From assembly GCA_963755085.1 (NCBI GenBank), contig CAVWIN010000019.1, positions 1 to 64,000 of the forward strand: a stretch of DNA of 64,000 bases, in the 5' to 3' direction. This DNA is from JACVRM01 sp963755085. Its GTDB lineage: Bacteria > Actinomycetota > Thermoleophilia > Gaiellales > Gaiellaceae. The translations under genes were made by a program, and so were the position numbers. The notes under the pieces are model-generated. The model was given only the letters and a program-made list of their open reading frames with translations. It had not been told where the DNA came from and made no database searches. This document shows positions 16,523-28,794 of this stretch, piece by piece. Position 1 is the first letter of the stretch. Each line of letters begins with the position of its first letter.

Positions 16523-17938
16523 CTAGGAAGCGAGCGCCACGAGCTTCTTCTCGCGGCTGGGTACAACCTCGTCGGTCGCGCCGCGACCGGCCAGATAATG
16601 CGGCTTCGCCCGGTCCAGGACAGCGTCGAACGCGTCAACGATGTCCGGGTCAAATTGTGCCCCCGCACTCTCGCGAAGCCTGCGCCTGGCTTCGGCGCCT
16701 GGTAGAGCGGCGCGGTACGGACGATGGGACGTCATCGCGTCGTATGCGTCCGCGACCGCGAGAATGCGCGACATGAGCGGTATCTCCTCGCCGGCAAGGC
16801 GGTCGGGATAACCAGCGCCGTCCCAGCGCTCGTGGTGATGCCGAACGACAATCGCGATCTCTGCGTAGTCCTCGACGTTCGAGAGGATGCGCTCGCCAAT
16901 CGCGGAGTGCTCTTCCATCTGACGCCGTTCATCGGGCGCCAGTGCGCCCGGCTTTTCGAGGAGTCCCGGCGGCAGCCCGACCTTGCCGATGTCATGGACG
17001 AGGCCACAGAGGTCTACGAGCTGCTGTTCACTGCTGTCCCAACCCATCTCCGCCGCAATGTCGCGCGCGTACATCGCAACTGCTTCTGAGTGGCCGGCGG
17101 TATAACGGTCGCGCGCGTCAAGCGTCGCGACAAGAGCGACGGCAAACGAGAGATTCGCTCGCTCAAGTCGCTCATTCGCCGTCTCGAGAGACATCAGCGC
17201 CTCGTGCTGCTTTCGCGTGACGGCGAACAGTCGGTGCGCCGCCAAAGCCGGAATGAAGAACAAGGCGGCGGTCCATGGCGTTACGGCAACGTACGCGTAC
17301 GCAAGGAAAGCGACGGCGGCTCCGTAAATCGGGATTCCCGCCGCGGCGACCTTCACGATGCCGCGCACGGCCTCCCATGCATCGTCAATCCCCCGGACCC
17401 GAAGCGTGAGATAGGTGAGTCCGCAATTAATTGCGAGGCTGGTCGTCATCGCCAGCGCCGTCGCTGCCACGATTGTGAGCGGGCGGTCGTCGACGAGGAC
17501 AAGCTGAGCTGCCCAGCCACCCACGACGGCCATTATGACGCGGTCGGAGGTCCACACCAGCCACCTGAGGTACGGCCGGTCGACTTCAGCCCGCTCACCC
17601 GAGAAGCGGGCGACGGGCGGGAACTCACTGAGCATCGTGACGGCGCCGACCATTCCAGCGGCAAGGGGTCCGAAGACCACCTGCACGAAGACGAGTGGAA
17701 GGAATGCGACGGATACCTGGGTTCGCGCACTCGCGGAGATCGTTTCGCGCTCGACCGCGATCGCAACAAACGCAAACAGGATCAAAGGCCAGGCAGCGCC
17801 GTGTGAACTCAACTGGCTGGTGTCGCCCAGGAGCAAGGCAACGAGGCCGGCTGCGGCCGCCGTCAGGGCGACTGCGTAGGCGTCGAGGCGATCAAGCGCC
17901 CAACCGACTCGGTGCTCTTGTAAATGGGTCGGATACAT
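16523..17938 (-). CDS. Membrane HD-GYP domain phosphodiesterase
   Basis: 471 residues. Roughly residues 20-240 form a membrane region of seven or eight helices, unlike the common soluble receiver input. The C-terminal half is an HD-GYP domain with all key groups: HSEAVAMYARDIA, LVHDIGKVGLPP, HSAIGERIL, VRHHHERWDGAGYPDRLAGEEIP and VADAYDAMTSHRPYR. Such enzymes hydrolyse cyclic di-GMP. No other cyclic di-GMP gene is visible in the window. The 5' end overlaps the promoter of a tiny gene on the other strand. Confidence 0.8.
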   Translation of the reverse strand: MYPTHLQEHRVGWALDRLDAYAVALTAAAAGLVALLLGDTSQLSSHGAAWPLILFAFVAIAVERETISASARTQVSVAFLPLVFVQVVFGPLAAGMVGAVTMLSEFPPVARFSGERAEVDRPYLRWLVWTSDRVIMAVVGGWAAQLVLVDDRPLTIVAATALAMTTSLAINCGLTYLTLRVRGIDDAWEAVRGIVKVAAAGIPIYGAAVAFLAYAYVAVTPWTAALFFIPALAAHRLFAVTRKQHEALMSLETANERLERANLSFAVALVATLDARDRYTAGHSEAVAMYARDIAAEMGWDSSEQQLVDLCGLVHDIGKVGLPPGLLEKPGALAPDERRQMEEHSAIGERILSNVEDYAEIAIVVRHHHERWDGAGYPDRLAGEEIPLMSRILAVADAYDAMTSHRPYRAALPGAEARRRLRESAGAQFDPDIVDAFDAVLDRAKPHYLAGRGATDEVVPSREKKLVALAS

Positions 17939-17947
17939 GCTTAAAAT
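17918..17947 (+). promoter_or_regulatory. Promoter for the 25-residue peptide
   Basis: TTGTAA at 17918-17923 and TAAAAT at 17942-17947 are separated by 18 bp. This is one of the best sigma-70-like promoters in the window. A start of transcription near 17954 would give a 27-base leader carrying AAAGGAG at 17968-17974. The -35 box lies inside the antisense HD-GYP gene. Confidence 0.55.
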
Positions 17948-17980
17948 CGCTCTGCCGTCAGTCCACTAAAGGAGTTACGA

Positions 17981-18058
17981 ATGCGTTTCCGCCTGTACGC
18001 CGCAGTAGGCAGCCTGCTCACGCTGGCTGCGCTCGTCGGCTGTGGTCGGGGCTGGTAG
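17981..18058 (+). CDS. Tiny lipoprotein-like peptide (25 aa)
   Basis: ATG 17981 follows a perfect AAAGGAG with 6-bp spacing and a well-placed promoter. The peptide has a basic start (MRFRLY), a hydrophobic core (AAVGSLLTLAALV) and then LVGC, a proper lipobox, ending in GRGW. After signal-peptidase II cleavage only CGRGW would remain. It could be a genuine micro-lipoprotein, a leader peptide, or the surviving front end of a lost lipoprotein gene. The strong expression signals favour real translation. Confidence 0.5.
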   Translation: MRFRLYAAVGSLLTLAALVGCGRGW

Positions 18059-18151
18059 ATCCAGACCCCAGCTTGGGTTGACCGCTGGCATGCAGCCTCC
18101 CCCCTTTGGGGGATCCCGCGTGCCGGCGGCAACGGCTGAGTCCTAGTCCGA

Positions 18152-18493
18152 CTAGGTGATCAGGCCGCGGCGAAAGCCGACGGCAACTGCGTGTGCCCGC
18201 GAACGGGCCTGCAGCTTCGCCAGGAGATGGCGGACGTGCGACTTGACCGTCTCCTCCGAGAGAAACAGGCGAACGCCGATCTCCCGGTTGACGAGTCCGT
18301 CGCAAATCAGCTGCAGCACCTCGATCTCACGCGGCGTGGGCTCCTGCTCCAGCTCCTTCAGCGGCGCGGCGAACGGGATGATGGCCGCCGTCGAGCCTTC
18401 GTCATCGGCCCCGCGGCGGGCAGCCACCTCGTCGAAGCGACGCGAGTGGTCCATGTAGCGAGAGAGGATCTCCTTGCGCTCTGCAGCGTCCAC
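18152..18493 (-). CDS. LuxR-type HTH regulator, single domain (113 aa)
   Basis: The first 45 residues have no recognised domain (MDAAERKEILSRYMDHSRRF). The rest is a LuxR HTH: PTPREIEVLQLICDGLVNREIGVRLFLSEETVKSHVRHLLAKL. No phosphoreceiver is present. The stop codon lies within a short perfect palindrome (CCTAGTC, one base, GACTAGG at 18142-18156). It is a stand-alone DNA-binding protein with unknown target; the ABC operon to the right of it is transcribed towards it. Confidence 0.7.
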   Translation of the reverse strand: MDAAERKEILSRYMDHSRRFDEVAARRGADDEGSTAAIIPFAAPLKELEQEPTPREIEVLQLICDGLVNREIGVRLFLSEETVKSHVRHLLAKLQARSRAHAVAVGFRRGLIT

Positions 18494-18587
18494 GCTGTGC
18501 GTATCGGCCTTGCGGTAGGAGCGCTTTAGGCGAGTCCCATCCCCCGCGGCAGGGGAATCACGCGTTTCTGAGGCCTAGCTGTACCGG

Positions 18588-19672
18588 TTAGTCGGTACGC
18601 ATGCGCCACGCGGGGTCGGGCGGCGCCTCTTGAATCCCTGGATCGAAGACCGTCGCGACCTCGTGCGGCCGGAGCTCGCCGGTCTTGATCCGCTCCGCCC
18701 AGTGGCACGCGGTGGTGTGGCCGGGGGCCAGCGTGCGGAGCTGCGGTACCTCGTCCTTGCACCGCGTCGGCTGCACGTACGGGCAGCGGGTGTGGAAGCG
18801 GCACCCTGACGGCGGGTTCGCCGGGCTCGGCAGGTCGCCGGCGAGCAGGATGGTCTCGCGCTTCTCCTCGACCTCCGGGTCGGGGATCGGCACCGCCGAC
18901 AGCAGCGAGATCGTGTACGGGTGCAGCGGGTTGTCGTACAGCTCGTCGGAGGGTGAGACCTCGACGATCCTCCCCAGATACATGACCGCGACCCGGTCGG
19001 AGATGTGCCGCACGACCGCCAGGTCGTGCGCGATGAACAGGTACGTGAGGTTGAACTCCTGCTGGAGGTTCTCGAGCAGGTTGATGATCTGCGCCTGGAT
19101 CGACACGTCCAGGGCCGACACCGGCTCGTCGGCGACAATGAAGTCCGGGTTGACGGAAAGCGCCCTGGCGATGCCGATGCGCTGGCGCTGCCCGCCCGAG
19201 AACTCGTGCGGGTAGCGCGACGACGCGTCCGCGGGGAGCCCGACCGTCTGCAGCAGCTCCCGCACGCGCGCGCTCGCCTGCTTACCGGATGCCAGCCCGT
19301 GCACCTTGAGCGGCTCAGCGATCATCCGGCCGATGCTGTGCCGCGGATTCAGCGACGCGTACGGGTCCTGGAAGATGACCTGCATCCGCCGGCGCAGCTC
19401 CCGCAGGTCGTGCTCCTTCAGTTTCGTGATGTCCTGCCCGTCGAAGATGATCTTCCCGTCGGTGATGTCGTAGAGCCGCAGGATCGCGCGGCCGACCGTC
19501 GACTTTCCGCAGCCCGACTCGCCGACGAGGCCGAGCGTCTCGCCGCGGCGCACCTCGAACGTGACGCCGTCGACGGCCCTGATGTCGCCCACGTGCCGGT
19601 CGACGAGCGTGCCGCTCTTGATCGGGAAGTGAACCTTGACGTCCTCGAGCTGGACGAGCGCGCCGTTCGAGC

Positions 19673-19676
<4 letters not shown>
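18588..19676 (-). CDS. Oligopeptide/glycoside ABC importer, ATPase 2 (DppF/OppF type)
   Basis: 362 residues from ATG 19676, which overlaps the upstream ATPase stop (ATGA). It has Walker A GESGCGKST, signature FSGGQRQR, Walker B FIVADEPVSALD and the switch His in FIAHDLA. The C-terminal extension with three spaced Cys (GCRFHTRCPYVQPTRC) is typical of the Dpp/Opp subfamily. It powers import together with the adjacent ATPase. A longer start at 19709 would run into the previous gene and is not preferred. Confidence 0.85.
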
Positions 19677-20693
<1,017 letters not shown>

Positions 20694-20701
<8 letters not shown>

Positions 20702-21602
20702 GGCCTCGCAGCTTCGGGTCGAGGGCCTCGCGGAGCCCGTCGCCGATCAGGTTGAACGCGAGCACCGAGACCAGGATCGCGACGCCGGGGATGATGGCCA
20801 GGAACGGAGTCGACACGAGGTAGTCATTCGCGCGCGTCAGCATCGACCCCCACTCCGCCGTCTTCGGATCGGCCAGCGCCAGGCCCAGGAAGCCGAGGCC
20901 GGCGACGTCGATGATCGCCGTCGCCATCGACAGCGTCGCCTGGACGATGACAGGCGAGATGGCGTTCGGAATGACGTGCGAGAGGAGGATGCTCGGGCTC
21001 CGCACGCCGACGGCGCGCGCAGCGAGGACGTAGTCGCTCTCGCGCTGCGCCAGGATCGACCCGCGCAGGAGGCGGGCGAAGATCGGCACCTGGACGATCC
21101 CGACGGCGAGCATGACGTTCCGCAGGCCCGGGCCGAGCAGCGCGACGAGGCCGATCGCGAACAGGAAGCCGGGGATCGCCAGCATGATGTCCATGCAGCG
21201 CATGATCACGGAGTCGGTCTTGCCGCCGATGAAGCCGGCCAGCGAACCGAGAACCAGGCCGATCGAGAGCCCGATCGTGACGGTGACCACGCCGACGAGC
21301 AGCGAGATGCGAGCGCCGTAAACGATGCGCGCGAATTCGTCGTACGCGTTCGTGTCGACGCCCAGCCAGTGGTTGCGCGACGGCCCTGTCGGGAACCCGC
21401 CGTGGAGCGCCGAGTAGTCCGGCTGGTCCGGCGCGTGCTGGGCCAGCCAGGGCGCGAAGGTGGCGCAGAAGACGATCACGCCGACGAAGAACACGCCGAC
21501 CATCGCGCCCGGGTTCCGCACGAACCGGTGCATCGCGTCGCGCCACAGCCCGGTCGGCTGCTCGAGAGCGATCTCGGCGGCTTCGAGGTGGGCGATCGAC
21601 AT
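20694..21602 (-). CDS. ABC importer permease, DppC type
   Basis: 302 residues from ATG 21602, whose first base is the last base of the upstream TGA. N-terminal OppC_N-like region (RDAMHRFVRNPGAMVGV), the conserved HWLGVDTNAYDEFARIVYGARISLLVG, then the binding-protein-dependent transport domain with the EAA-like loop AARAVGVRSPSILLSHVIPNAISPVIVQ. It forms half of the membrane channel. A longer reading from 21743 is rejected because it lies inside dppB. Confidence 0.85.
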
Positions 21603-22606
21603 CAGCTGTACCGGATCCGCGGGTTGATGACGGCGTAGGAGATGTCGACGATCAGGTTTACGAGCACGAAGACGACCGCCAGGAACATGATCCCGCCCTC
21701 GAGCACCGGATAGTCGCGGTTCGCGATGCCGTCGGCGAGCCACGAGCCCATGCCCGGGTAGGCGAAGACCGTCTCGGTCAGCACGGCGCCGGAGAGGAGC
21801 AGGCCGACCTGGAGGCCGAGGACGGTGGTGATCGGCAGGAGCGCGTTGCGGAGCACGTGACGCCGGTCGACCTCGCGCGGCGGCAGGCCCTTCGCGCGCG
21901 CGGTGCGCACGTAGTCCTCGTTCTGGACGTCGAGCACCGAGGCGCGTGTGATGCGCGTGATGATCGCGAGCGGGATCGAGCCGAGCGCGACGGCGGGCAG
22001 GATCAGGTGCTTGAACGTGTCCCAGAACGCAGTCGGGTCGCGCTCGATGATCGCGTCCAGCAGGTAGAAGTTCGTCGGGTGCTGGCGCGTCGCGAGGATG
22101 TCCTCGCGCCCGACGGTCGGCAGCCAGCCGAGCCGCACGGAGAAGATGTACTTGAGGATGATCGCGAGGAAGAAGACGGGGATCGAGACCCCGAGCAGTG
22201 ATAAGAAGAGCGTCGCGTGGTCCGCGGTTCCCCCGTGCCGTTTCGCCGCGACGAACCCGAGCGGGATGCCCAGCGCGGTGGCGAAGATCATCGCCATGAA
22301 CGCCAGCTCGATCGTGGCCGGGAAGCGGACCCTGATCTCCTCGACGACGGTCCGCCGCGTGGCGATGCTCGTGCCGAGGTCGCCCTCGAGCAGCGACCGG
22401 ACGTACTTCACGTACTGAACCGGCAGCGGCTGGTTGAGGCCGAACTTCTCCTTGTACTGCTGGACGAGCCTCGGCGTGGAGCGTTCGCCGAGCAGCGCGT
22501 CCGTCGGCCCTCCCGGGAGGTTGTGCACCCAGAAGAAGATGAGGACCGAGACCCCGAAGAGAATCGGGATGAGAGCCAGCAGCCGGCGAACGACGAAACG
22601 CAGCAT
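21602..22606 (-). CDS. ABC importer permease, DppB type
   Basis: 334 residues. Typical N-terminus MLRFVVRRLLALIPILFGVSVLIFF, the periplasmic loop with GDLGTSIATRRTV, and the EAA-like loop TARAKGLPPREVDRRHVLRNALLPITTVLGLQ. It is the first permease of the operon, 30 bp downstream of the binding-protein gene. Confidence 0.87.
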   Translation of the reverse strand: MLRFVVRRLLALIPILFGVSVLIFFWVHNLPGGPTDALLGERSTPRLVQQYKEKFGLNQPLPVQYVKYVRSLLEGDLGTSIATRRTVVEEIRVRFPATIELAFMAMIFATALGIPLGFVAAKRHGGTADHATLFLSLLGVSIPVFFLAIILKYIFSVRLGWLPTVGREDILATRQHPTNFYLLDAIIERDPTAFWDTFKHLILPAVALGSIPLAIITRITRASVLDVQNEDYVRTARAKGLPPREVDRRHVLRNALLPITTVLGLQVGLLLSGAVLTETVFAYPGMGSWLADGIANRDYPVLEGGIMFLAVVFVLVNLIVDISYAVINPRIRYS

Positions 22607-22636
22607 GTCGCTCGCCGGCTGTTCTAGCTCAGCTTC

Positions 22637-24292
22637 CTACTGGCCGCCGACCGAGGTGTTGCCGAACCACACGCCACCCGTGGGGGTCGCGACGAGGTTC
22701 GCCACCTTCTTCTGCGCGCCGAGTGCCGGCGTCGCGTTCACGTACGGCACGGCCGGGACGGACTTCGACAGCAAGATGCTCGCCTTCTGGTACATGGCGG
22801 TGCGCTTGGCGAGGTTGGTCTCGTCCGCAGCCTTCTGCAGCAGCGTCTGGATCTGGTTGTTCCTCCAGCCGAACTGCGGGCTGTACGTCTTGAAGAACGT
22901 CCCGACGAAGTTGTCGGGATCGCCGAAGTCGCCCGTCCAACCGATGAGGTTCAGGTCACCGGCCGTCCCGGCGTTCACCTTCGAGACGTAGTCCGGGCGC
23001 CACGGAGCGCTCTTCACCGTGACCTTGAAGCCCGAGTTCTCGAGGCTTGCTGCGAACGCCTGGAAGTTCCGCTGGGGGTCCGGCATGTAGGGCCGGGACA
23101 CGCCCGTCGGGTACCAGAACTCGACCGGCACCGGCAGCGTCAGGCCGGCCTGCTTGAGCAGCGCCTTGGCCTTGTCCGGGTTGTACGGGTACTTCACGAC
23201 CTTGTTCGTCCAGCCGAACAGGCCCGGCGGCAGGAACTGGTCCGCGACCTTGCCGGTGCCGTAGTAGAAGTTCTTCACCACGGACTCCCGGTCGAGGCCG
23301 TAGGCCACAGCCTGGCGCACGAGCTTGTTGTTGAACGGCGCGTGCGCCGAGTTGATCGTCACGTAGGCGACGTTGAACGCCGGCCGCTTGACGACCTTCA
23401 GGTTGCTGTTGCCCACGATGGTCGGCACGTCCTGCGGCGCCGCCAGGTCGTACGCGTTCACGTCACCGGTCTGCAGCGCCTGCAGGCGGGCCGTGTTCGC
23501 GGAGATCGGGCGGATGATCAGCCGGTCGAGCTTGGCCTTCGGGCCCCAGTAGTTCGGGTTCCGCTCCAGCTCGAGCTTCTGGCCGATCGTCCACGAGACG
23601 AACTGGTACGGGCCGGTGCCCGTCGGGTGGCTGAACCCGTACGAGCCGGTCGCCTTGAACGCGCCGTTCGAGATCGTGCCCTGGTCGGCGCCGTACTTCT
23701 TCATCGCCGTCGGGCTCTGCATCGCGAACGCCTGCAGCACGAGCCAGTTGATGAACGTGCCCGTCGCGTGGTTCAGGTTCACGACCGCCGTGTAGTTGCC
23801 CTTGGCGGCGCAGCTCTTGTACAGCGGCGGTGAGAGCGTCGAGCTCCCGTTGTTCTTGAAGCCGCCGAACGCAGCCTGGTAGTAGTAGGTCGCGCCGGCG
23901 TCCTGGAACGGGCCCGTCCAGTTGTACCAGCGGTCGAAGTTCGCGCAGACGGCCTTCGCGTTGAACGGCGTGCCGTCCGTGAACTTCACGCCCTGGCGCA
24001 GCGTGAACGTGACCGTCTTGCCGCCGTTCGACGCCACCCACTTGGTCGCGAGATCCGGCACCAGCTTCAGCGTGCCCGGCTTGAGCTTCACCAGCGTCTC
24101 GAACATCTGCTCCGTGGCCCGGAACGACTCGCCGTCAGAGACGAGCCCCGGATCCAGCAGCGTCGGGTCCGCGGCACCGGCGAACACGAGCGTGCCACCG
24201 GCGTGCGTGCTCCTGACGGCCGCCGTCGCGGTCGCTGCCAGCACGGCAGCGGCGACGACCCCGATCAGGACGTACAGTCCTTTACCCCTCAC
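22637..24292 (-). CDS. ABC importer substrate-binding protein (SBP_bac_5, DppA type)
   Basis: The start GTG 24292 is chosen because AAAGGAG lies 5 bp upstream and translation from there gives a clean signal peptide (MRGKGLYVLIGVVAAAVLAATATAAVRS). Starting at 24340 would place extra residues before it. The mature protein (about 525 residues) has SBP_bac_5 hallmarks such as LATKWVASNGGKTVTFTLRQGVKFTDGTPFNA and TGPYQFVSWT. No lipobox Cys is seen, so the mode of membrane anchoring is unclear. Ligand may be a peptide or an oligosaccharide. The promoter is at 24341-24368. Confidence 0.83.
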   Translation of the reverse strand: MRGKGLYVLIGVVAAAVLAATATAAVRSTHAGGTLVFAGAADPTLLDPGLVSDGESFRATEQMFETLVKLKPGTLKLVPDLATKWVASNGGKTVTFTLRQGVKFTDGTPFNAKAVCANFDRWYNWTGPFQDAGATYYYQAAFGGFKNNGSSTLSPPLYKSCAAKGNYTAVVNLNHATGTFINWLVLQAFAMQSPTAMKKYGADQGTISNGAFKATGSYGFSHPTGTGPYQFVSWTIGQKLELERNPNYWGPKAKLDRLIIRPISANTARLQALQTGDVNAYDLAAPQDVPTIVGNSNLKVVKRPAFNVAYVTINSAHAPFNNKLVRQAVAYGLDRESVVKNFYYGTGKVADQFLPPGLFGWTNKVVKYPYNPDKAKALLKQAGLTLPVPVEFWYPTGVSRPYMPDPQRNFQAFAASLENSGFKVTVKSAPWRPDYVSKVNAGTAGDLNLIGWTGDFGDPDNFVGTFFKTYSPQFGWRNNQIQTLLQKAADETNLAKRTAMYQKASILLSKSVPAVPYVNATPALGAQKKVANLVATPTGGVWFGNTSVGGQ

Positions 24293-24340
24293 ACTCACTC
24301 CTTTCGCTTCCTCCATGCCTGCTCCGCAAGAGAGCGGCAA

Positions 24341-24368
24341 GTATTAAGAAGATGTGACTCCGCGGCAA
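24341..24368 (-). promoter_or_regulatory. Promoter of the leftward ABC importer operon
   Basis: On the minus strand TTGCCG (24368-24363) and TAATAC (24346-24341) are separated by 16 bp. Transcription would begin near 24335, leaving about 40 bases of leader with AAAGGAG just before the chosen GTG of the binding protein. Confidence 0.5.
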
Positions 24369-24405
24369 GCCTGCGGTTAGTTAAGCGTAGAAATGAACAG
24401 CCGTT

Positions 24406-24436
24406 GCGGAGGCGGCCCCGAGCAGGCCGCCTCCGC
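24406..24436 (-). terminator. Terminator hairpin after the sigma factor gene
   Basis: GCGGAGGCGGCC at 24406-24417 pairs perfectly with GGCCGCCTCCGC at 24425-24436 over a 7-base loop. On the minus strand it follows the sigma-factor stop by 26 bases, with a run of six A just before the stem and a T-rich stretch after it. It separates rpoD from the ABC operon. Confidence 0.65.
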
Positions 24437-24461
24437 GGTGAGGCTGGTTTTTTCGGGCTGT

Positions 24462-25559
24462 CTAGGCCGCTGCGACGGAGATCATGTCGCGCAGCGCAGA
24501 GAGCCGGGCAAGCGCCTGGGCCTCGAGCTGGCGAACACGCTCGCGCGTGAGATCGAGCTCGTGGCCGATGGCCTCGAGCGTCCACGGCTCGCCCTCGAAC
24601 CCGAAGCGGAGCTCGAGGATGCGGCGTTCCCGCTCGGGCAGCGCGTCCAGTGCCTTGCGGACGCCCTGGCGGCGGAGCGACTCCTCGGCCTCGTCGAACG
24701 GATCGGCGGCCTCGCGGTCGGCGAACAGGTCGCCGAGCTCGCCCTCGTCGTCTGCGCCCACCGTCTGGTTGAGCGAGACCGACGCGTGCGCGGCCCCGAG
24801 CGCCTCGTCGACGTGCTGCATCGGCAGCCCCGTCGCCTCGGCCAGCTCGTCCTTCGTCGCCTCGCGGCCCAGCTCGACCTCGAGCCGGCGGGCGGCGCGG
24901 CTCAGCTTCTGCTGCCGCTCGACCACGTGCACCGGCACGCGGATCGTCCGCGCGTGATTCGCCACGGCGCGCTGCACCGACTGGCGGATCCACCAGGTGG
25001 CGTACGTCGAGAACTTGAACCCGCGGCGCCAGTCGAACTTCTCGACGGCGCGGTTCAGCCCCAGCGTCCCCTCCTGGATCAGGTCGAGGAACGGCACGCC
25101 CAGGCCGCGGTAGCCCTTCGCGATCGACACGACCAGGCGCAGGTTCGACTCGATCATCCGCCGCTTGGCGGTGACGTCGCCGCGCTCGATCGCCTTCGCG
25201 AGCGTGACCTCCTCGGCGGCGGTCAGCAGCTTGTGGCGGCCGACGTCGGCGAGGAAGAGCTGCAGGCTGTCGGCGGCGCCCGGCAGGACGTCCGCCGGGT
25301 CCGGGGTCGACGACTCCGCCGGGGCCGCGGCTTCCTTGGCCGCCGGCGCCTCGGGCGCAGCCGCTACCGGCTCGCCAATCTCCAGACCGATCGCCTCGAG
25401 CTCGCGCGTCAGCTGCTCGAGGTCGTCCTCGGCCAGTTCGTGCTCGAGCGCAAGCGCCTCGAGCTCGGCGGGCTCGACGAACCCGCGCTCTTCTGCGGCC
25501 ACCACCATTGTGCGGCCGGCTTCACTTTCGAGCAATTCGTGCAGTTGATGCTGAGTCAA
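24462..25559 (-). CDS. rpoD: Principal-type RNA polymerase sigma-70 factor
   Basis: 365 residues. The N-terminal 60 residues look like region 1.1 (FVEPAELEALALEHELAEDDLEQLTREL), followed by a low-complexity Ala/Glu/Pro linker. Region 1.2 is DSLQLFLADVGRHKLLTAAEEVTLAKAIERGD. Region 2 contains NLRLVVSIAKGYRGLGVPFLDLIQEGTLGLNRAVEKFDWRRGFKFSTYATWWIRQ, and region 4 ends in the HTH LEAIGHELDLTRERVRQLEAQAL. This is the housekeeping or a close group 2 sigma factor. It is shorter than typical RpoD; that it is the principal one is inferred from region 1.1 and full motif conservation. Confidence 0.85.
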   Translation of the reverse strand: MTQHQLHELLESEAGRTMVVAAEERGFVEPAELEALALEHELAEDDLEQLTRELEAIGLEIGEPVAAAPEAPAAKEAAAPAESSTPDPADVLPGAADSLQLFLADVGRHKLLTAAEEVTLAKAIERGDVTAKRRMIESNLRLVVSIAKGYRGLGVPFLDLIQEGTLGLNRAVEKFDWRRGFKFSTYATWWIRQSVQRAVANHARTIRVPVHVVERQQKLSRAARRLEVELGREATKDELAEATGLPMQHVDEALGAAHASVSLNQTVGADDEGELGDLFADREAADPFDEAEESLRRQGVRKALDALPERERRILELRFGFEGEPWTLEAIGHELDLTRERVRQLEAQALARLSALRDMISVAAA

Positions 25560-25855
25560 GTGCTTCTCAACGTCCTTTCAGTCGCGGGTCCGGGGGTTCC
25601 CACTCTACGACGTTCTTCGGCTGCCTTTGCTCTGGACTTTGGCTCGATTGGGTGAAACTTTCGTGAACGTCTGAACGTCTCACACCAGGATGAACTTCGT
25701 TCCTGCGAGTACAACGGTTGCGACCGCCTGCCTATTCCGCCCACGCACTGGCCGGTCCGCGGATGGACGACGGCACTGATGGGTTCCTACCACTCTCAGA
25801 CGTCGCCGTGTGAAAGGAGTTTGTTACGGCCGTGCGAAGGGCCGCTCGGAGCGAA
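25560..25855. other. Intergenic region between topB end and rpoD start
   Basis: About 296 bp with no convincing gene. It must contain the rpoD promoter on the minus strand, but I see no clear -35/-10 pair. On the plus strand a well-formed GAAAGGAG lies at 25812-25819, but the frames that follow it run antisense to the end of topB and lack coding character. Confidence 0.4.
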
Positions 25856-28102
<2,247 letters not shown>

Positions 28103-28182
28103 GCGGCTGAGGGTAGCGGAGTAGTGGCGAATTGCCGGTTCATCGGCTCGATGTCGTGACAGGGACGCTACGGTGCCGCCTC

Positions 28183-28794
28183 GTGCACGTCTCGAAGGCG
28201 TACCTCGCGATCGGAGTCCTGAGTTGGCCGTTGCTCAAGGGACTCCTGCGGATCACCACACGCGGGAAGGAGAAGCTGCCCAAGGGCGGCTTCGTTCTCT
28301 CGGCCAACCACCACTCGAACGTCGACCACTGGGCGCTCGGCTTCCCGCTCTTCCCGGACCGGCAGGTGCGGTTCATGGGCAAGGCTGAGCTCTTCAAGCC
28401 GGTGCTCGGGTCGATCCTGCGCTCCGCCGGCGCGTTCCCGGTGCGCCGCGGCGAGGGCGACCGTGAGGCTCTTCAGACGGCAGTCGAGCTCGCGCGTGCG
28501 GGTGAGATCGTCGCCATCTACCCCGAGGGCACCCGGCGCGAGAAAGGCATCAAGAAGAGGCGCAAGGCGGGCCGCCACACCGGTGCGGCGCGCGTCGCGC
28601 TGACCGCGGGCGTCCCGCTCGTCCCCGCCGCAATCGTCGGCACGGAGCGGCTCTCGCAGTTCCCGCGCGTCAAGGTGATCTACGGCGACCCGATCCCGCT
28701 CGACGACCTGGCCGACCAGGACAAGCGCCGCGCGTCGATCGAGGCCACCGAGCGGCTCTTCAAAGCGATCGCAGAGCTCGAGCAGCAGCTGTGA
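28183..28794 (+). CDS. 1-acyl-glycerol-3-phosphate acyltransferase (PlsC family)
   Basis: GTG 28183 gives a 203-residue protein starting VHVSKAYLAIGVLSWPLL; a TTG at 28132 would add 17 less typical residues. The acyltransferase motifs are ANHHSNVDHW (H-x4-D), GAFPVRRGEGDREAL, IYPEGTR and VPLVPAAIVGTE in the right order. It would add the second acyl chain to lysophosphatidate at the membrane. The stop overlaps the GTG of the exonuclease gene. Confidence 0.8.
   Translation: MHVSKAYLAIGVLSWPLLKGLLRITTRGKEKLPKGGFVLSANHHSNVDHWALGFPLFPDRQVRFMGKAELFKPVLGSILRSAGAFPVRRGEGDREALQTAVELARAGEIVAIYPEGTRREKGIKKRRKAGRHTGAARVALTAGVPLVPAAIVGTERLSQFPRVKVIYGDPIPLDDLADQDKRRASIEATERLFKAIAELEQQL

Noticed and set aside
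18095..18112. CCCCCC-TTT-GGGGG as a terminator for the tiny peptide gene
   Set aside because: Short stem, tight loop and no T-run; possible but too weak to list as a feature.
24393..25655. A 420-residue ORF opposite the sigma factor gene
   Set aside because: Mirror frame of rpoD produced by GC-rich third positions; no family signature.
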